Shown here: positions 31,813 to 42,657 of the stretch, one piece after another
How positions within the stretch are numbered: the first letter of the stretch is position 1
How the letters are laid out: each line of letters begins with the position of its first letter
DNA from: Trachythela sp. YZ-2020
Taxonomy: Eukaryota; Cnidaria; Anthozoa; Malacalcyonacea; Clavulariidae
Direction: 5' to 3'
NCBI GenBank assembly: GCA_016169945.1
Contig: JADLSH010000164.1
Location: 1,612,001-1,676,000 of the forward strand
Length of the DNA stretch: 64,000 nucleotides
Program-made: the position numbers and the translations under genes
The notes under the pieces: generated by a model
Told to the model about the DNA's origin: nothing
The model's input: only the letters and a program-made list of their open reading frames with translations
Databases searched by the model: none

Positions 31813-33155
31813 CTTGTCACAAATTGTATAACATCACATGGTCCACATCACCGAGTGGCCATGAGGCATTTAATCAATACAACAGAAAAAATGTCAAATG
31901 TCTGTATCAACAGCTGAAAACATGCTTACGCACTGCACCGCACTTTCAACACACTGCAAGTAAAGCTCTTTTCCACTGTTCTGGTCATTAGACAAAGGGT
32001 CTGGAAGCAGTGCATACTGCTCATCAGTCAAATGCAATGTTGGTGGATTTACCTGTACTTGATAATCTTAATCTTCAATTGCTAGCACACTATCTGGGTC
32101 TATACCAAAATGTTCAATTTCTGCCTCATTCAGTGCTGTGTGCCTGGAATACATATTTTCCAGCATTCCCATCTCCCACATCTGTAGTGACGACATATTC
32201 CCCTCAGTAGAAACAGGTCGGTTATTTAGGTGTCCAACAAGTTCTTGCAGGGAATTTTCAATTCTAGGAATGTAAATGTGGTGTAGGCTGAAAAGATGAA
32301 CTTCGTCCAACATATTCAAGTAACCATCTAGCTCCAGTTGCTCAAATATACAGGCATAAAATACCAACACACCTGAATAAACATCACAGTGATTCCTTTC
32401 AACTCTAGAGTTATGTACAGATGAACCAGTTATGATGCTACCCCTGCCTTCTCCACGATTCTGTATCATGTACGCTGCAACATGATAATTCTCCATACCA
32501 TAATCACTACGCACTCGAGAGGGAAGGCCCCGTTTCTGTACAGCATTTTGAAACAACGTAAAGACAGTTTCTGCTTTGTTATTATTGTGACATGCGGCAT
32601 ACAAAATAAGCCGTGTTTTTCCATCAATACAAACATGGGTTATTAACTTATATCTGATTAATTTGTGTCCAGAATCAATATGCCATAGACTATTGGGCGT
32701 AGGGACATAGTACTTCCTTCGGTGAATTATCATTCGCCAACGCAAGGCAGTCCCAACAGGATCATTGCGCAGTAAGCACTCACTAACCCTCTGCCTTTGA
32801 ATGTGCAACAATGCGTGTATCATTCCGCAATTCGTTTTCCGGTGAAATTGGAAAACGAAAATGGAAACACTTTACTCGAATTTCGTTTTTCGTTCACAAT
32901 TTTTAATAAAAATTGAATTTTGAAGCCGATTATCGTTTTTCACTTCTACAGAACCTCGGTTTAAGAAAAGTTCGAAAACGAATTTATATTTGTTTTGCAT
33001 GTTGAACTACGCTTCAATCACCCTGCTGATACGAAACCGGGGGGAGCGACGAATTTACAGAGTAAAACTGTTATCGGATTCGCGGGAAATATCAAAGCAC
33101 GTGTAGGAACATACAGTTCGGGTGCAGCAATATAAAACCTTATAAACCTTAAGAA

Positions 33156-33338
33156 ATGGAAGACGACTCGTCGCTGTGGGATGTTAAAGACCGTGAAGAA
33201 GTGCGGGACGATGTGTTTTACCTTTTTAAAGCGAATGACAACGAAAGGGTTGAAAGAAAAGTTCGTCGAAACCAGATTAACCTTGAAAGAGGTTTCCATG
33301 ATGTTCGACGTAAGTATCAAAAGACAAAAGTAGTATAA
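33156..33338 (+). CDS. Small ORF inside the 1,188 bp transposon
   Basis: A 60-residue, strongly charged frame (MEDDSSLWDVKDREEVRDDV.., KANDNERVERKVRRNQ) begins at an ATG just inside the left TIR. Unrecognised. It may be the relic of the first exon of a transposon gene; a GTAAGT-like donor (CGTAAGTATC at about 33,308) lies inside the frame, so an exon ending there is possible. Confidence 0.35.
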   Translation: MEDDSSLWDVKDREEVRDDVFYLFKANDNERVERKVRRNQINLERGFHDVRRKYQKTKVV

Positions 33339-33480
33339 GTATATCAGCTTATCATAACTCATAAGTACTAACGCCAATCTTTCTGTTCTTTTGGGTTGTT
33401 GAATCAGCTTGAACCATCAACAGTTTATATTGTGGAAGAATTTGAAGGCATTGCTGAGTGGCCGAATCGCGACGGTCGAT

Positions 33481-33687
33481 TCAAATTAGCAGTGTTTCGG
33501 AGTGGTTCATCACTACGTGACTCTGGATGCCATTTTCCACACAGAAACGTTCGATGCTTCGAACGCTGAAACCTCTGGCATTCGGGTATTGTTCTCTTAG
33601 CAGATCCGAGAGTTCTGTCGACGTTTTGTTCTTGTTTATCAAAAAATCGTGCACGAATTCAACACCAACTTCTTCTAAAGCTGCCAT
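33481..33687 (-). CDS. Small ORF inside the 1,188 bp transposon, HTH-like
   Basis: A 68-residue frame (MAALEEVGVEFVHDFL.., KTSTELSDLLREQYPNARGF, SVRSIERFCVENGI) looks like a small helix-turn-helix region such as starts some integrase-type transposases. It converges on the plus-strand ORF at 33,156. I infer that it is the N-terminal exon of the lost transposase; a firm family match was not possible. Confidence 0.4.
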   Translation of the reverse strand: MAALEEVGVEFVHDFLINKNKTSTELSDLLREQYPNARGFSVRSIERFCVENGIQSHVVMNHSETLLI

Positions 33688-35059
33688 ATTATAAATATCT
33701 AATTAAAATATTTTCCCTCCAAAACTCGGTTTGCAATTTAATAAATGTCTGCTAACCCCCCGGTTTCGTATCACCAGGGTGATTGAAGTGTAGTTCAACA
33801 TGCAAAACAAATATTAAATTTGTTTTCGAACTTTTCTTAAACCGAGGTTCTGTAGAAGTGAAAAACGATAATCGGCCTCAAAATTCAATTTTTATTAAAA
33901 ATTGTGAACGAAAATGAAAAACGAAATTCGAGTAAAGTGTTTCCATTTTCGTTTTCCAATTTCACCGGAAAACGAATGGCGGAATGATACACGCATTTGC
34001 AACCCTCTGCTCCTTAGAGCCCCTATTAATCTCCTTCTTCCAATATTAGGGGTCAGAGGTCCGGAACTTGCACTGCTTGTTATATTTCGGTAAATAATGT
34101 CCAACTCATCGTCAGACACGTTCGAGTACTTTTCAAATGTCTCACTCAAACCAAATTCTATGCGTCGTCTCCAAATTGTTCGAAATACTCGCGTGGAGAA
34201 TACTACTTATTTTCTCCCATGAAAAGTACAATGAACGCAAATGTTCAAGTTAATCTTTCGATAGAAAGATGTTCAAGTTAATCATCGCTTGTCCAGCGGT
34301 CAAGTTCGTCATCAAAATCGGCATTGTTACTATTTTCAATCATACTAGACAATAGATTAATCAGCTGAATCAAAGACAGCTTTAAATTATCTATCGGTAC
34401 ACGCAGATGGTTAGATGGTAGGCCAGTTGGATTTATGCCACCTCTTAATACATCATTCAGAAGCAACGAAAGTGTTCCAGTTGCATCAAGCAATCTAAGT
34501 CTTGACTCGATCAAAATGTCCGTTTCCAATTGCTGTTCTTCAGTTAAAAGGTTGATCACACTCAACGTTAAAAGGTTGATAAAAAATAGTGCAAAACCAC
34601 ATTCGTTTCTTTCCCTTAATATATTTCTTCCTCCTCTCCGACGCGCCGCCATCTTGTGGTGCTTCCACAAATTGTTATTAAAATTCTTTGAATATTGAGC
34701 TCACAATTGGAAGGAGCTCACCCGTTGCTCACCCGCGAACAGGCTGCCAAAGTGAAAAAATAATTCCAAAACAGACAAAAGGTACAAAGGAAATTAATTG
34801 TACGTGTGAAATCTCGTATCAATGCCAAAGAAATAATTAAAACACATGAACTTATTGCTTACGTACAAAATTAATTCTAGGAATTTATACAAAATATTAA
34901 TGCCACCAGTAAAAACTAGTTTAAAGTTAAGCAAAAATTAATTCCAAGGTTATATAAAATTAAACGTGTGTATAGAATATTTATTACATCCATGTGTAAT
35001 ATTAATTGAACAACAACAAAATATTAAATGCTGCATTTTGACCAGAACGGACCTTCATA

Positions 35060-35129
35060 CTTTCAGGTTCAACATTTTCAATTTGTTAAAAAGAGGTTCA
35101 TAGAAAAAATTATGACATATCTATGATAT
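35060..35129. other. Flank between IS3EU-like element and element C
   Basis: Short AT-rich junction beginning with the candidate target duplication CTTTCA (35,060-35,065). Confidence 0.4.
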
Positions 35130-35822
35130 ATTTATTATTTACACATACAAAATTATCAGTTGATTTAGGTACTTGGAAGAAAGCGTTGCCTTTTATTGAT
35201 ATTCCGGATAAACGTATGTTAGATAATCATAGATCTGCAATAAAAAGCGCAGAGTTTGTTAATTCTGAATTAAATACATTTACATTGTGGTTGCATTAAG
35301 GAAGTGTCAAGTGACAATGTTTACATCGTGTCTCCTTTGAGTGTAGCATCCCATAATGGAAAAAATAGACTGATTTTGGACTTGCGTTACCTTGACAGTT
35401 TCCTTAGAGTACTGCGTTTTCAGTATGAAGATCTAAGAACTTTTAGGGACATCTTCGGTCCTGACGATTGGTTTTTCAAATTTGACTACAAATCAGGTCA
35501 CCATGTAGATATATACTCAGAACACTGGCGATATTTGGCTTTTTCTTGGGGGAAAGGAATCAACCAGCGATATTTTGTATTTACGGTCCTTCCGTTTGGT
35601 TTGGCTACTGCCCCATTTGTATTTACAAAGATTCAGAAAGCCCTACTTAAACTTTGGCGTTCCCAAGGTATTCGCATATTTACTTACTTGGATGATGGAA
35701 TTTTGGGGCATTTCTCAATAGAACAAGCCCGCTTAGTTTCCAATAGAGTAAGAAGGGATATAGATCAGAGTGGTTTCATTTGGCATCCCGACAAGAGCTG
35801 CTGGGAGCCTACCCAAATGTGA
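35130..35822 (+). pseudogene. Ngaro/DIRS-C reverse transcriptase
   Basis: The best frame (35,304-35,822) shows the RT palm in order: KNRLILDLRYLD (fingers), WFFKFDYKSGHHVDIY (motif A, catalytic Asp), TVLPFGLATAPFVFTKI (motif B) and FTYLDDGILGH (intact catalytic YLDD). Upstream coding traces reach to about 35,150 (YRLP-type IPDKRMLDN..SAEFVNSEL) but a stop at about 35,298 separates them. The frame ends at 35,822 just before LGFIV-like sequence in another frame. RT is intact as a domain but the polyprotein is not. Confidence 0.8.
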
Positions 35823-35989
35823 TGAAGTGCTGGGGTTTATTGTCAATCTAGCTGAAGTATCCTTCAGAGTTCCAGAGAGAAGGATAACTAAACAATTTAC
35901 TAGATAATATTAAGTCCAGGAACTTTAAAACGACAGCTTACGAGATAGCAAAATTGACAGGTACCATCATATCTATGGGCTGGCATTAG

Positions 35990-36400
35990 GGCCCATAGCC
36001 AGGTTGTGGACTAGGGGGCTCTACCGTAACCTGATGTCTATGGCTTCATGGAGTGAATCAGTTCACCTAGATAATGAAGCTATTAAAGAAGTTGCATTTT
36101 GGTCCGATAGTTTTGAAGAATGCCATGGACAGAAAATATGGTTGTCTGACCCTCAGCCCGAGATCCTCACCTACTCGGATGCTAGTGATACTGGATGGGG
36201 TGGTTACTGTGTACAAGTTAAAGGACAAGTTGCCAAAGGTGCATGGACCCTAGAATAATCTAAGCAGAGTTCTACATGGAGAGAACTTATCTTGTGCTGT
36301 TGTCTTATGCAGAACAGCTCCAAGGAAGAGAAGTTAGACACCATACTGACACCATACTGTTGAGTTAGTCCTGCATATTGGTAGCTCATCAAAGCAGATA
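35990..36400 (+). pseudogene. Element C RNase H region
   Basis: The frame 36,004-36,258 ends with LTYSDASDTGWGGYCVQ (first catalytic Asp) and KGAWTLE; a TAA follows (36,256-36,258) and the remaining motifs (SSTWRELIL, with the Glu) continue in frame after the stop. Later RNase H motifs are not cleanly readable. Collinear with the RT upstream and the recombinase downstream. Confidence 0.7.
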
Positions 36401-36714
36401 CATGATATAGTCATTGCTACTTATAAGCTGTGTAGACAGTGGGCCATCCATCTATATCCTGAGTGGGTCCCCCGGGAATTGAACAAAGAAGCTGATACAT
36501 CAAGCTTGTGAGAAGTGCTATATTATGGTAGTGTGCTATATGTGTAACGTCATAGCTAACCTTTGCCGTATCTTGTTCTTGGCAGTTCAAGAGAAGTGCC
36601 GATCACTAGAACACTGCATGACCCCGAGCTGCATGCCCTTGCCAGTGACATACCTAAGATCATACTACTAGACAGAGCTCCACAGACAGAGCTCCACAGA
36701 CAGTAAAGAAATAT

Positions 36715-37570
36715 GCAAGTGCTTTCCAAAAATGGAAATCTTGGCCAAAAAGTAAAGGACTTCAGGTGCTACCAGCTACTGGATATGAATTTGCATTATA
36801 TTTAGCATTCCTCATGAAGAATGCAAAATCCATGGCTACAATATATTCTGCCGTGTACAGTATATCATCAGAAAATGGCAATGGTTTCTCCAACCGAGCC
36901 ATTAATCAAACAGATGATTGAAGCTTCAAAGCAAATTATTGGGACTGCACCGATAAACAGGAAGCAGCCACTGGGAGTGGAACATATCAAGAAACTTGTT
37001 AGCAAGTTTGGTATTGGTGACCTTAGCAACTTACAGATGTCATGTCTTGTGGCATTGGGGTTCAGCGGCTTTTTACGATGGGATGACTTGTCACGACTTA
37101 GAAAAGAGGATTTTTCATTCCAGAAAGAATACATGAGAGGTTTCCTGCATAAGAGAAAGAATGACCAATACCGAGAAGGTTCGTGGATTCTAATTGCTAG
37201 AACATCCAACCCCACCTGTCCAGTCCAGTTAATGGAGAAATTCTTTCGTAAAGGTGGACACAGACGTAGCGATTTTGTGTTCAGAAAGATTTCACACACA
37301 ACGAAAGGCATGAAGCTAAGGAAGGAGCAGATGACCTATTCTCGAGCTAGAGAATTATTTTCCAGACAACTGAAAGGAATTGGGTTGGATCCCTCACTGT
37401 ATGGCCTACATAGTCTCCGCTCAGGGGGTACCACGGAAGCAGCTGCTTGGGATATATCAGAATGGGTCATCCAAAGACATGGTGGTTGGCGATCAGAGGT
37501 TTCCATTAACATGTATATCAAAGAAACCAAAAATGCTCTTTTGAGAGTATCTAAAAGTCTAGGACTTTGA
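36715..37570 (+). pseudogene. Element C tyrosine recombinase, catalytic core intact
   Basis: The N-terminal core-binding region (KYASAFQKWKSW, GYEFALYLAFLMKNAKSMATI) is in one frame to about 36,885 and then a one-base shift moves to the frame ending at 37,570. That frame carries the complete catalytic set: FLRWDDLSRLRKEDF (first Arg), LHSLRSGGTTEA (HxxR), RHGGWRSEVS (His/Trp) and NMYI (Tyr nucleophile), ending SKSLGL. Such enzymes insert circular cDNA without target duplications. One frameshift separates it from a potentially active enzyme; it could be a sequencing error. Confidence 0.8.
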
Positions 37571-37680
37571 ACATTTAATAGTGTCTTAATTTTATAGTGA
37601 ACATTTAATAGTGAACATTTAATAGTGAACATTTAATAGTGAACATTTAATAGTGAACATTTAATAGTGAACATTTGATA
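37571..37680. repeat. 14 bp minisatellite after element C
   Basis: GTGAACATTTAATA is repeated about six times (37,599-37,675) starting right after the recombinase stop, with one diverged first unit. It may be part of the element's terminal region or a local expansion. Confidence 0.8.
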
Positions 37681-38460
37681 GAACGTAGATACCTCTATAC
37701 TTTGTCATTGCGGTGGTAGACATCTCGGCAACCCAGCGTGAGAATTAGAAATCGCTGGCTGAAAGAAGTGAGATGTAAGAAGTGAGAAACAGATTTCTCA
37801 CACTGGGGAGCCTGGGGGAGGCACATGTCCTTATAGACATGCACATGCAGTGTATAGCATATTTGTCTTTTTGCTGCCATAGTGCACATTGCAAGATAAT
37901 GGGTTAACAGGTTTACTGTAATGCCTGTTTCATGCTTTGAAGCTTTCACATACCAAATCTATTACACTTCAAACAACCTCAAACAAATATTTTGGTCTAT
38001 ATAGATTGGGCATAGGAAAAGTTTGATGTGAACAATGGGCTGTAGTTAAACACAATAAATCCTACATACAGCGATAATTTTCTTTGCAATGATTTTTGCA
38101 CCATGCCAAATGTCTCGTTGATGCAAAAGACCATTGTACTTTGGCACATTTTCTAAAAGAAGAAAATAATTGAAAACATTAATTTATAATTCTATGAAGG
38201 AGGAAACTGCTGTGATCTTATCAAGCACATAATTTCTTCCGGTGACTAGCAATATTGCATTAGAAGTCATAGAGTAACATGATGGAGTATGGCACAACAA
38301 GATGCATTGTCAATTAAAAGTTTAACAAGAGACATGAGCAGATACTCAGTGACATCCAGTGAACCATTTAAGTTACTCAGTGACATCACCTACTCATTAA
38401 AGCACTAATTTCCAAATGGCCATCTGTAACCACCTCTCTAATGTTCATCTTGGATCCCAT
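37681..38460. other. No gene recognised
   Basis: The repeated phrase AGTGACATC(C/A) near 38,340-38,390 is the only structure noted. No coding signal was seen. Confidence 0.4.
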
Positions 38461-39250
38461 TTACTTATTCAAACCTTTTTCAAAACCAATCCTCTCCATG
38501 TTGGGACTCTTTCTTCCTTCTACTTCCCTGACATCAACATTATTGAGCTCCAATATGCATTTTGTCTCCATCTCAGCAAAGGTATATGTACAGTACTGTG
38601 CACAATGACCTGGTGAATAATTTCTTCCATCAGAACTTAAAATTATGTCTTTATCTTCCTGTTCATTCCACACATCACTCTTTATTCTTTCCCAATAGTC
38701 ATTAACTGCAGGTCCAATATACAGGTACTGGTTGTAGAGGTTTTTGGAGAAGAAATGCAGATTCATCACCTTGCACAGAAATTCAATCTTTGTGTATGAA
38801 TTCCCAGATAATGGTATGGCTGATGCTAAGAGTAGATTGCCTGCACGAATACCTTCACATTGGGGTTGCGTAGACCACCTGCCGCCAAAGTGGCCAGCAC
38901 TGCAGGACCACTGCACAACAAGGCATGTACCAACAAAACTACTCTTAAAATCAACTTCCTGGTTACACTCGCTCCGTTTACAGATTGGACCATGTATTTT
39001 GTACAGGAGACCCAAAAATGCTGATGTTGATGCCAACCAGAACTCAAGTTGAGGTATATCAGCTGGTGGAATCCGAACAACCTCGCTTTTGTGATGTTCT
39101 GTATCACCAATTTCTCTACGTTCTTTACCATCATCATTCTCACAACCATTGCCTTCATCATTGCCATCACCACATGACCTTCGATCTGTATCATACACTT
39201 CATCCTCCAGTGACATGTTCTCAATGTCACGATGATCATCTTGAAATCTG
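38461..39250 (-). CDS. Kolobok-like transposase exon
   Basis: An uninterrupted frame encodes an acidic N-terminal region, then CKRSECNQEVDFKSSFVGTC and QWSCSAGHFGGRWSTQP (Cys/His pairs that may bind zinc), RAGNLLLASAIPLSGN, VNDYWERIKSDV, and DIILSSDGRNYSPGHCAQYC. The D-G-R..SPG..A.Y pattern is the catalytic-Asp region I associate with Kolobok-type DDE transposases and domesticated relatives. The exon start is likely about 39,247, where the minus strand reads TTACACAG (acceptor), rather than an ATG. At the end, AATAAGTAAATG can be read as a donor (GTAAAT), so the apparent stop at 38,461 may be in an intron. No defect is visible; further exons were not found in the flanks. Confidence 0.55.
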
Positions 39251-39282
39251 TGTAACAAATAATATTGAAGCCATTATTTTTG

Positions 39283-39415
39283 TTTTTCTCTAACTAAAAT
39301 TTCACAATGTCATTACATGGTGTTTCAGGCTTAGCGCGATCATCAGATATGTGATGATCATGCTAAGCGTGAAACACTGTGTGATGACATTGATAAATTT
39401 TAGTTGGAGAAAAGC
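39283..39415. other. Long imperfect hairpin with hammerhead-like core
   Basis: About 63 bp arms (39,283-39,346 and 39,353-39,415) are reverse complements with scattered mismatches. On the minus strand the left arm reads CTGATGATCGCGCTAAGCCTGAAAC, that is CUGAUGA, a short weak stem and GAAAC, like a hammerhead core. It lies about 300 bp downstream of the minus-strand Penelope GIY-YIG fragment, where such ribozymes are expected. Stem I and stem III are not clearly formed, so activity is doubtful. Confidence 0.5.
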
Positions 39416-39719
39416 AACAATAAGTATATATATATGAGTAAAAGTTGTTCTCAAGCTTTATCGTATAGTAAACATGTTATTTTATAATGATATTTGAAGA
39501 CTATAATGACATGAACATTTCAAGAAATTCCAAATTCATCTGATGAATTGTCAGTGTATTTTTTGTATTTTTAGCTGAAAAAGCTTTTATGTCATTATAA
39601 CAAAAAACAAGGGTAACTCCAAAAATTGATAACATTTTAATATTTATCTACGTTTCGAATGAAGAAATATGATACATTAGGTTGGTTATTAATGAATTAG
39701 TTAAATATGATTCTATAAA

Positions 39720-40110
39720 AGTTCTTTAGAAGCTTTAATTCCATGATTAAGTTCAGGTTTATATCTTTGAATAGTGAGGGATTCTTGAAAAAGCAAAAAG
39801 GGACCAATGGTTAGATTTATCTATGATTTTAGTATTGTGAAAAACATGTTCAGCCATTATACATCTGGTTTGATTAGACTCTGTGTCATCGTTGGGATTA
39901 ATTTCTAAGAGAGGTGCTGGTGGATTTCAGATTTTGTATGGTGTGAATGTTCCTTAGTTCTGGTATATAAGCAGCGGTCAGTTTTGCCGATGTACCCACT
40001 ATTACATCCAGGGCAAGTAAATTCATAGATTACAGAGCTTTGATACTTCTTCGGGGTTTTATCTTTGCACGATACAAACACGTTACTGTTAATCGTTTTC
40101 CAGTTAATAA
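39720..40110 (-). pseudogene. Penelope-like GIY-YIG endonuclease fragment
   Basis: The minus strand reads VFVSCKDKTPKKYQSSVIYEFTCPGCNSGYIGKTDRC, with the Cys pair and GYIGKT core, then RTKEHSHHTKSEIHQHL and, after frame changes, FSRIPHYSK and a ELNHGIKAS-type end. It is a decayed nuclease unlike the one at 11.7 kb in sequence, so a second Penelope lineage. The duplication boundary at 39,953 cuts through this fragment. Confidence 0.7.
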
Positions 40111-40564
40111 TAAATCGACATTTTATTGTGAGGAGAGGGGTTCTTTTATGTATAAGCGAACGAAGTTAGTCTTTCACCAAATTTGCCAAGATTTTTATCG
40201 GATTGTTTGTTTCATTCATTCATTGTGGCTTCACTGTTGTTATTCGATACTGGTGGTGATGGTTTAAATTGGTTAATAAGTTTGGAGGTTAGTTTGCGAG
40301 GGAAGCCATTCCAGGACATGAAATTATAACACTGTTGTGAACTTTTACCTTTATATTTTAACCCATTAAATGGCAACAATTTTCCTATTCACAAGTAAAA
40401 TGATATTATGTTAGACAGAGTAAAATAATAACACATACCCTTGGGCTAATACTGCTTGGAATAACACTGTTTATACCGGTCTCCTTATGCAGGGCAAAAA
40501 GCAACCTGCACAACAAGCTGTGATGTCCTTAAACTAAGTTTGCTCAAATGTCTGACCCTCAGGT

Positions 40565-41706
40565 TTGCAATATGTCATCAAATGCCTATATCACTTGGAC
40601 TTTGCCCACCCTCCAGTGGGTGGTGAATTATGTATAGGACTAACAAATATCAAATGTCCAGGAAGTCATATAATATCAAATATCTACACACAAAAAGCAA
40701 TACCATTTCATGCAAATCGAGTGGTTGTGGAATGTCATCATACCCAACACTTTGAAAATGATTAAAAAACAATTATTAAAAATGAACACATTGGCCATAG
40801 TACTGTCTTTGATGTTTTGACCACCACTGTTCATTTCAGTGCACAGAGAACAAAAGCGAACATGTTCATCTCTAAAAACTCTGAGTAATACATTTGAAAC
40901 TCATCATGTGAATATTGTTATTCGATAATGGTTAAATTTAATTGGACGCAATTGGTGTCAGACATTGGGTTGTCAGAAGTTAACGCAGAATTAGATAAAT
41001 ATTTTGAATCTATATTCGAAACACTACGAGTTCTAACGTCTGTCTATAGCAGCGATAGACGTTTAACGGAACGTGTGCTGGCATCAAAATGTGACTGGCT
41101 ACCAGCTCGAGATCAGTATCAAAGAACTGTTCTTCATGTGGCCTCAATGAATGGCAACACAAGACTTGTCCACAGCCTTGCTTACTCTGGCTGCCCGATA
41201 AACATTCAAGACGGAATTGGGCAACAGCATTGACCCTCGCACTGCATATGGGACACACAATAACAGCGACGTTTCTTTTGGAAAGTGGCGAGTCTGTTTG
41301 AGAAACTTTCTTCCCTGACACTGTTCATCCACTCCAGATTGCCAAAGTAAAACAAGACGCAATAATGGTCAGTTTAATAAAAAATAAAATAAAAGAAGAG
41401 GGCATTCTTCTCCAAGTCAATTCCTTTTTTGATGCATAATGGTAATGACCAGTAGAAATGGAAAGTGGTGATAGTAATGCTATAGACGCCAACTTTGCAC
41501 ATACTTTAAACATAAACGTTGCCGACCAGAAAAATACCGTCTTGGTACAAGGATGCTCAAATCGTTGTCCAGATGTTTACGGCTGCCATACTCCAGGTGG
41601 TGGGGATTTCCATAATCGTGGCTATGTTAATGAATGTATAGCAAGAATAGCTGGGCCTGGTGGATTCTGGCATGTAGTGGAAAAGGTTATGAAAAGGCCA
41701 ACTGTT
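40565..41706 (+). pseudogene. Ankyrin-type protein gene, 5' part (unit 1)
   Basis: Frames at 40,565-40,765, 40,928-41,233 and 41,234-41,706 read one protein: WTQLVSDIGLSEVNAELDKY.., then an ankyrin-like repeat (QRTVLHVASMNGNTRLVHSL, then TALTLALHMGHTITATFLLESG) and later HTPGGGDFHNRGYVNECIARI..GPGGFWHVVEKVMKRP. A one-base shift near 41,225 and an in-frame TGA near 41,300 break it, and two small losses around 41,438-41,455 are not present in unit 2. The protein is then cut at 41,706 by a MITE. It resembles multi-copy invertebrate predicted proteins of unknown role; a DUF6589-type relation is possible but unproved. Confidence 0.5.
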
Positions 41707-42657
41707 AACTCTTTCTGAACTGCAGCGTCGAATATCAACTGCCAAAGGTTGATGACTTGCGCTTGTATCTTTGGCGCCTCACCCAAAACGGACGAAAATA
41801 CCACCAATCGATTCAGCAAACACACCTGTTCTTGGCTAATGCCAAACAAATCGCTAAACATTGTATTACAGATCTCCGTGAGTTTTAACACCTTTGTAAC
41901 CTGATATTTATTAATATCGTAAACTAATTATATATTCCGTACTTTTGGTCTTTTATAACTTCTGTTTTAAAACGCATGTGATTTTTGCTAATGCACCGTT
42001 TTATAGAGCTTTAAAAACAGTACATACTGACCAACGTTCAAAGAAAAACAATAAAAATTGACAAACTTACGGCAAAATTTTAAATGTAGCGTACAGGTCA
42101 AACCAGACTTTCAGACAAAAACAACCGGAAAAGGCCAAAAGACAAACAAAGACTGTTGCTATGGTTTTTTAAGTGGCCGGAATGAATTCCCCAGGGTACA
42201 ATACCCTATATAAGATCTTTTTGTCGGGACTGTAGCGCATGGACAAACCATATATAGTCAAACTACAGCAAGCGCGTGCATGCTGGAAAATAGCCGATAA
42301 ATAAAAAAAATTAAAAATAAATATTTCTATTCGCTGTATCGCAGGCCAGGTTTTACAGAATAAAGACACAAATAAAAAGCTAAATTTCGACCATTAGAAG
42401 TCTGTGGAGATATTAAAAGATATTAAAGATTGTTTGAGTTGAACTGAAGTATGACTGGAGGTATGTTTGGGATTAAACTTTTAGTATTTTTGATTCTGTA
42501 ATGTTTAGTCGGCAAAATAGCCCACTGTTAAAAATCTTATTTTGTAAGGATTCCAATGGTGTTAATTTCATTGCCAGGGTAAATATTTTGCAAAGGAGAT
42601 CGTACTCAAAGTGCTCTTGCGACAACATAATTAAAATGTGACTGACCAGAAAGAGTT
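41707..42657 (+). mobile_element. MITE copy 1 in unit 1 (type A)
   Basis: A 951 bp element with AACTCTTTCTG..CAGAAAGAGTT ends, inserted in the ankyrin-type gene between codons for KRPTV and SFKNK-like sequence. It shares the type A variants (ATCGTAAAC, GGTCTTTTATAAC, GTCGGGACTG). Confidence 0.85.

Larger units (their letters stand above)
32810..33997. mobile_element. 1,188 bp transposon with ~240 bp TIRs and 6 bp TSD
   Basis: Inverted repeats run 32,810-33,045 and 33,755-33,997, starting AATGCGTGTATC. They are flanked by perfect TGCAAC duplications (32,804-32,809 and 33,998-34,003). Removing the element and one duplication joins the two parts of the integrase reading frame exactly, which confirms the boundaries. 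It has no transposase of its own, only two small convergent ORFs. The 6 bp duplication suggests mobilisation by an IS3EU-type enzyme. Confidence 0.9.
31910..34670 (-). pseudogene. IS3EU-like integrase-type transposase, interrupted
   Basis: N-terminal frame 34,278-34,670 (MAARRRGGRN.., Leu-rich helices) is followed by WRRRIEFGLSETFEKY and NIGRRRLIGALRSRGL (33,895-34,190). After the inserted transposon the protein continues at 32,803 leftward with QRQRVSECLLRNDPVG and the rve-type catalytic core: SLWHIDSGHKLIRY (first Asp), RVRSDYGMEN (second Asp), and SVHNSRVERNHCDVY (Glu region). An in-frame TAA at about 32,068 precedes ~50 more readable residues ending near 31,910. The element's own insertion plus the TAA and the unclear segment at 34,190-34,278 make this copy inactive, but the DDE residues are kept. 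Confidence 0.75.
29357..35059 (-). mobile_element. IS3EU-like DNA transposon with ~340 bp TIRs
   Basis: The sequence at 29,357-29,697 is the reverse complement of 34,731-35,059, with outer ends TATGAAGG..CCTTCATA. The 6 bp flanks are ATTTCA (29,351-29,356) and CTTTCA (35,060-35,065), a 5-of-6 match consistent with a decayed 6 bp target duplication. Between the repeats a DDE-integrase-type transposase runs on the minus strand (31,910-34,670) and an accessory ORF starts on the plus strand (29,745). Two later insertions sit inside: a LINE (29,873-31,812) and a 1,188 bp transposon (32,810-33,997). The superfamily name is inferred from the integrase sequence, the 6 bp flank and the long TIRs. Confidence 0.75.

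Noticed and set aside
33895..34149. A separate 84-residue gene
   Set aside because: It is the N-terminal part of the integrase running on into the inserted transposon's inverted repeat.
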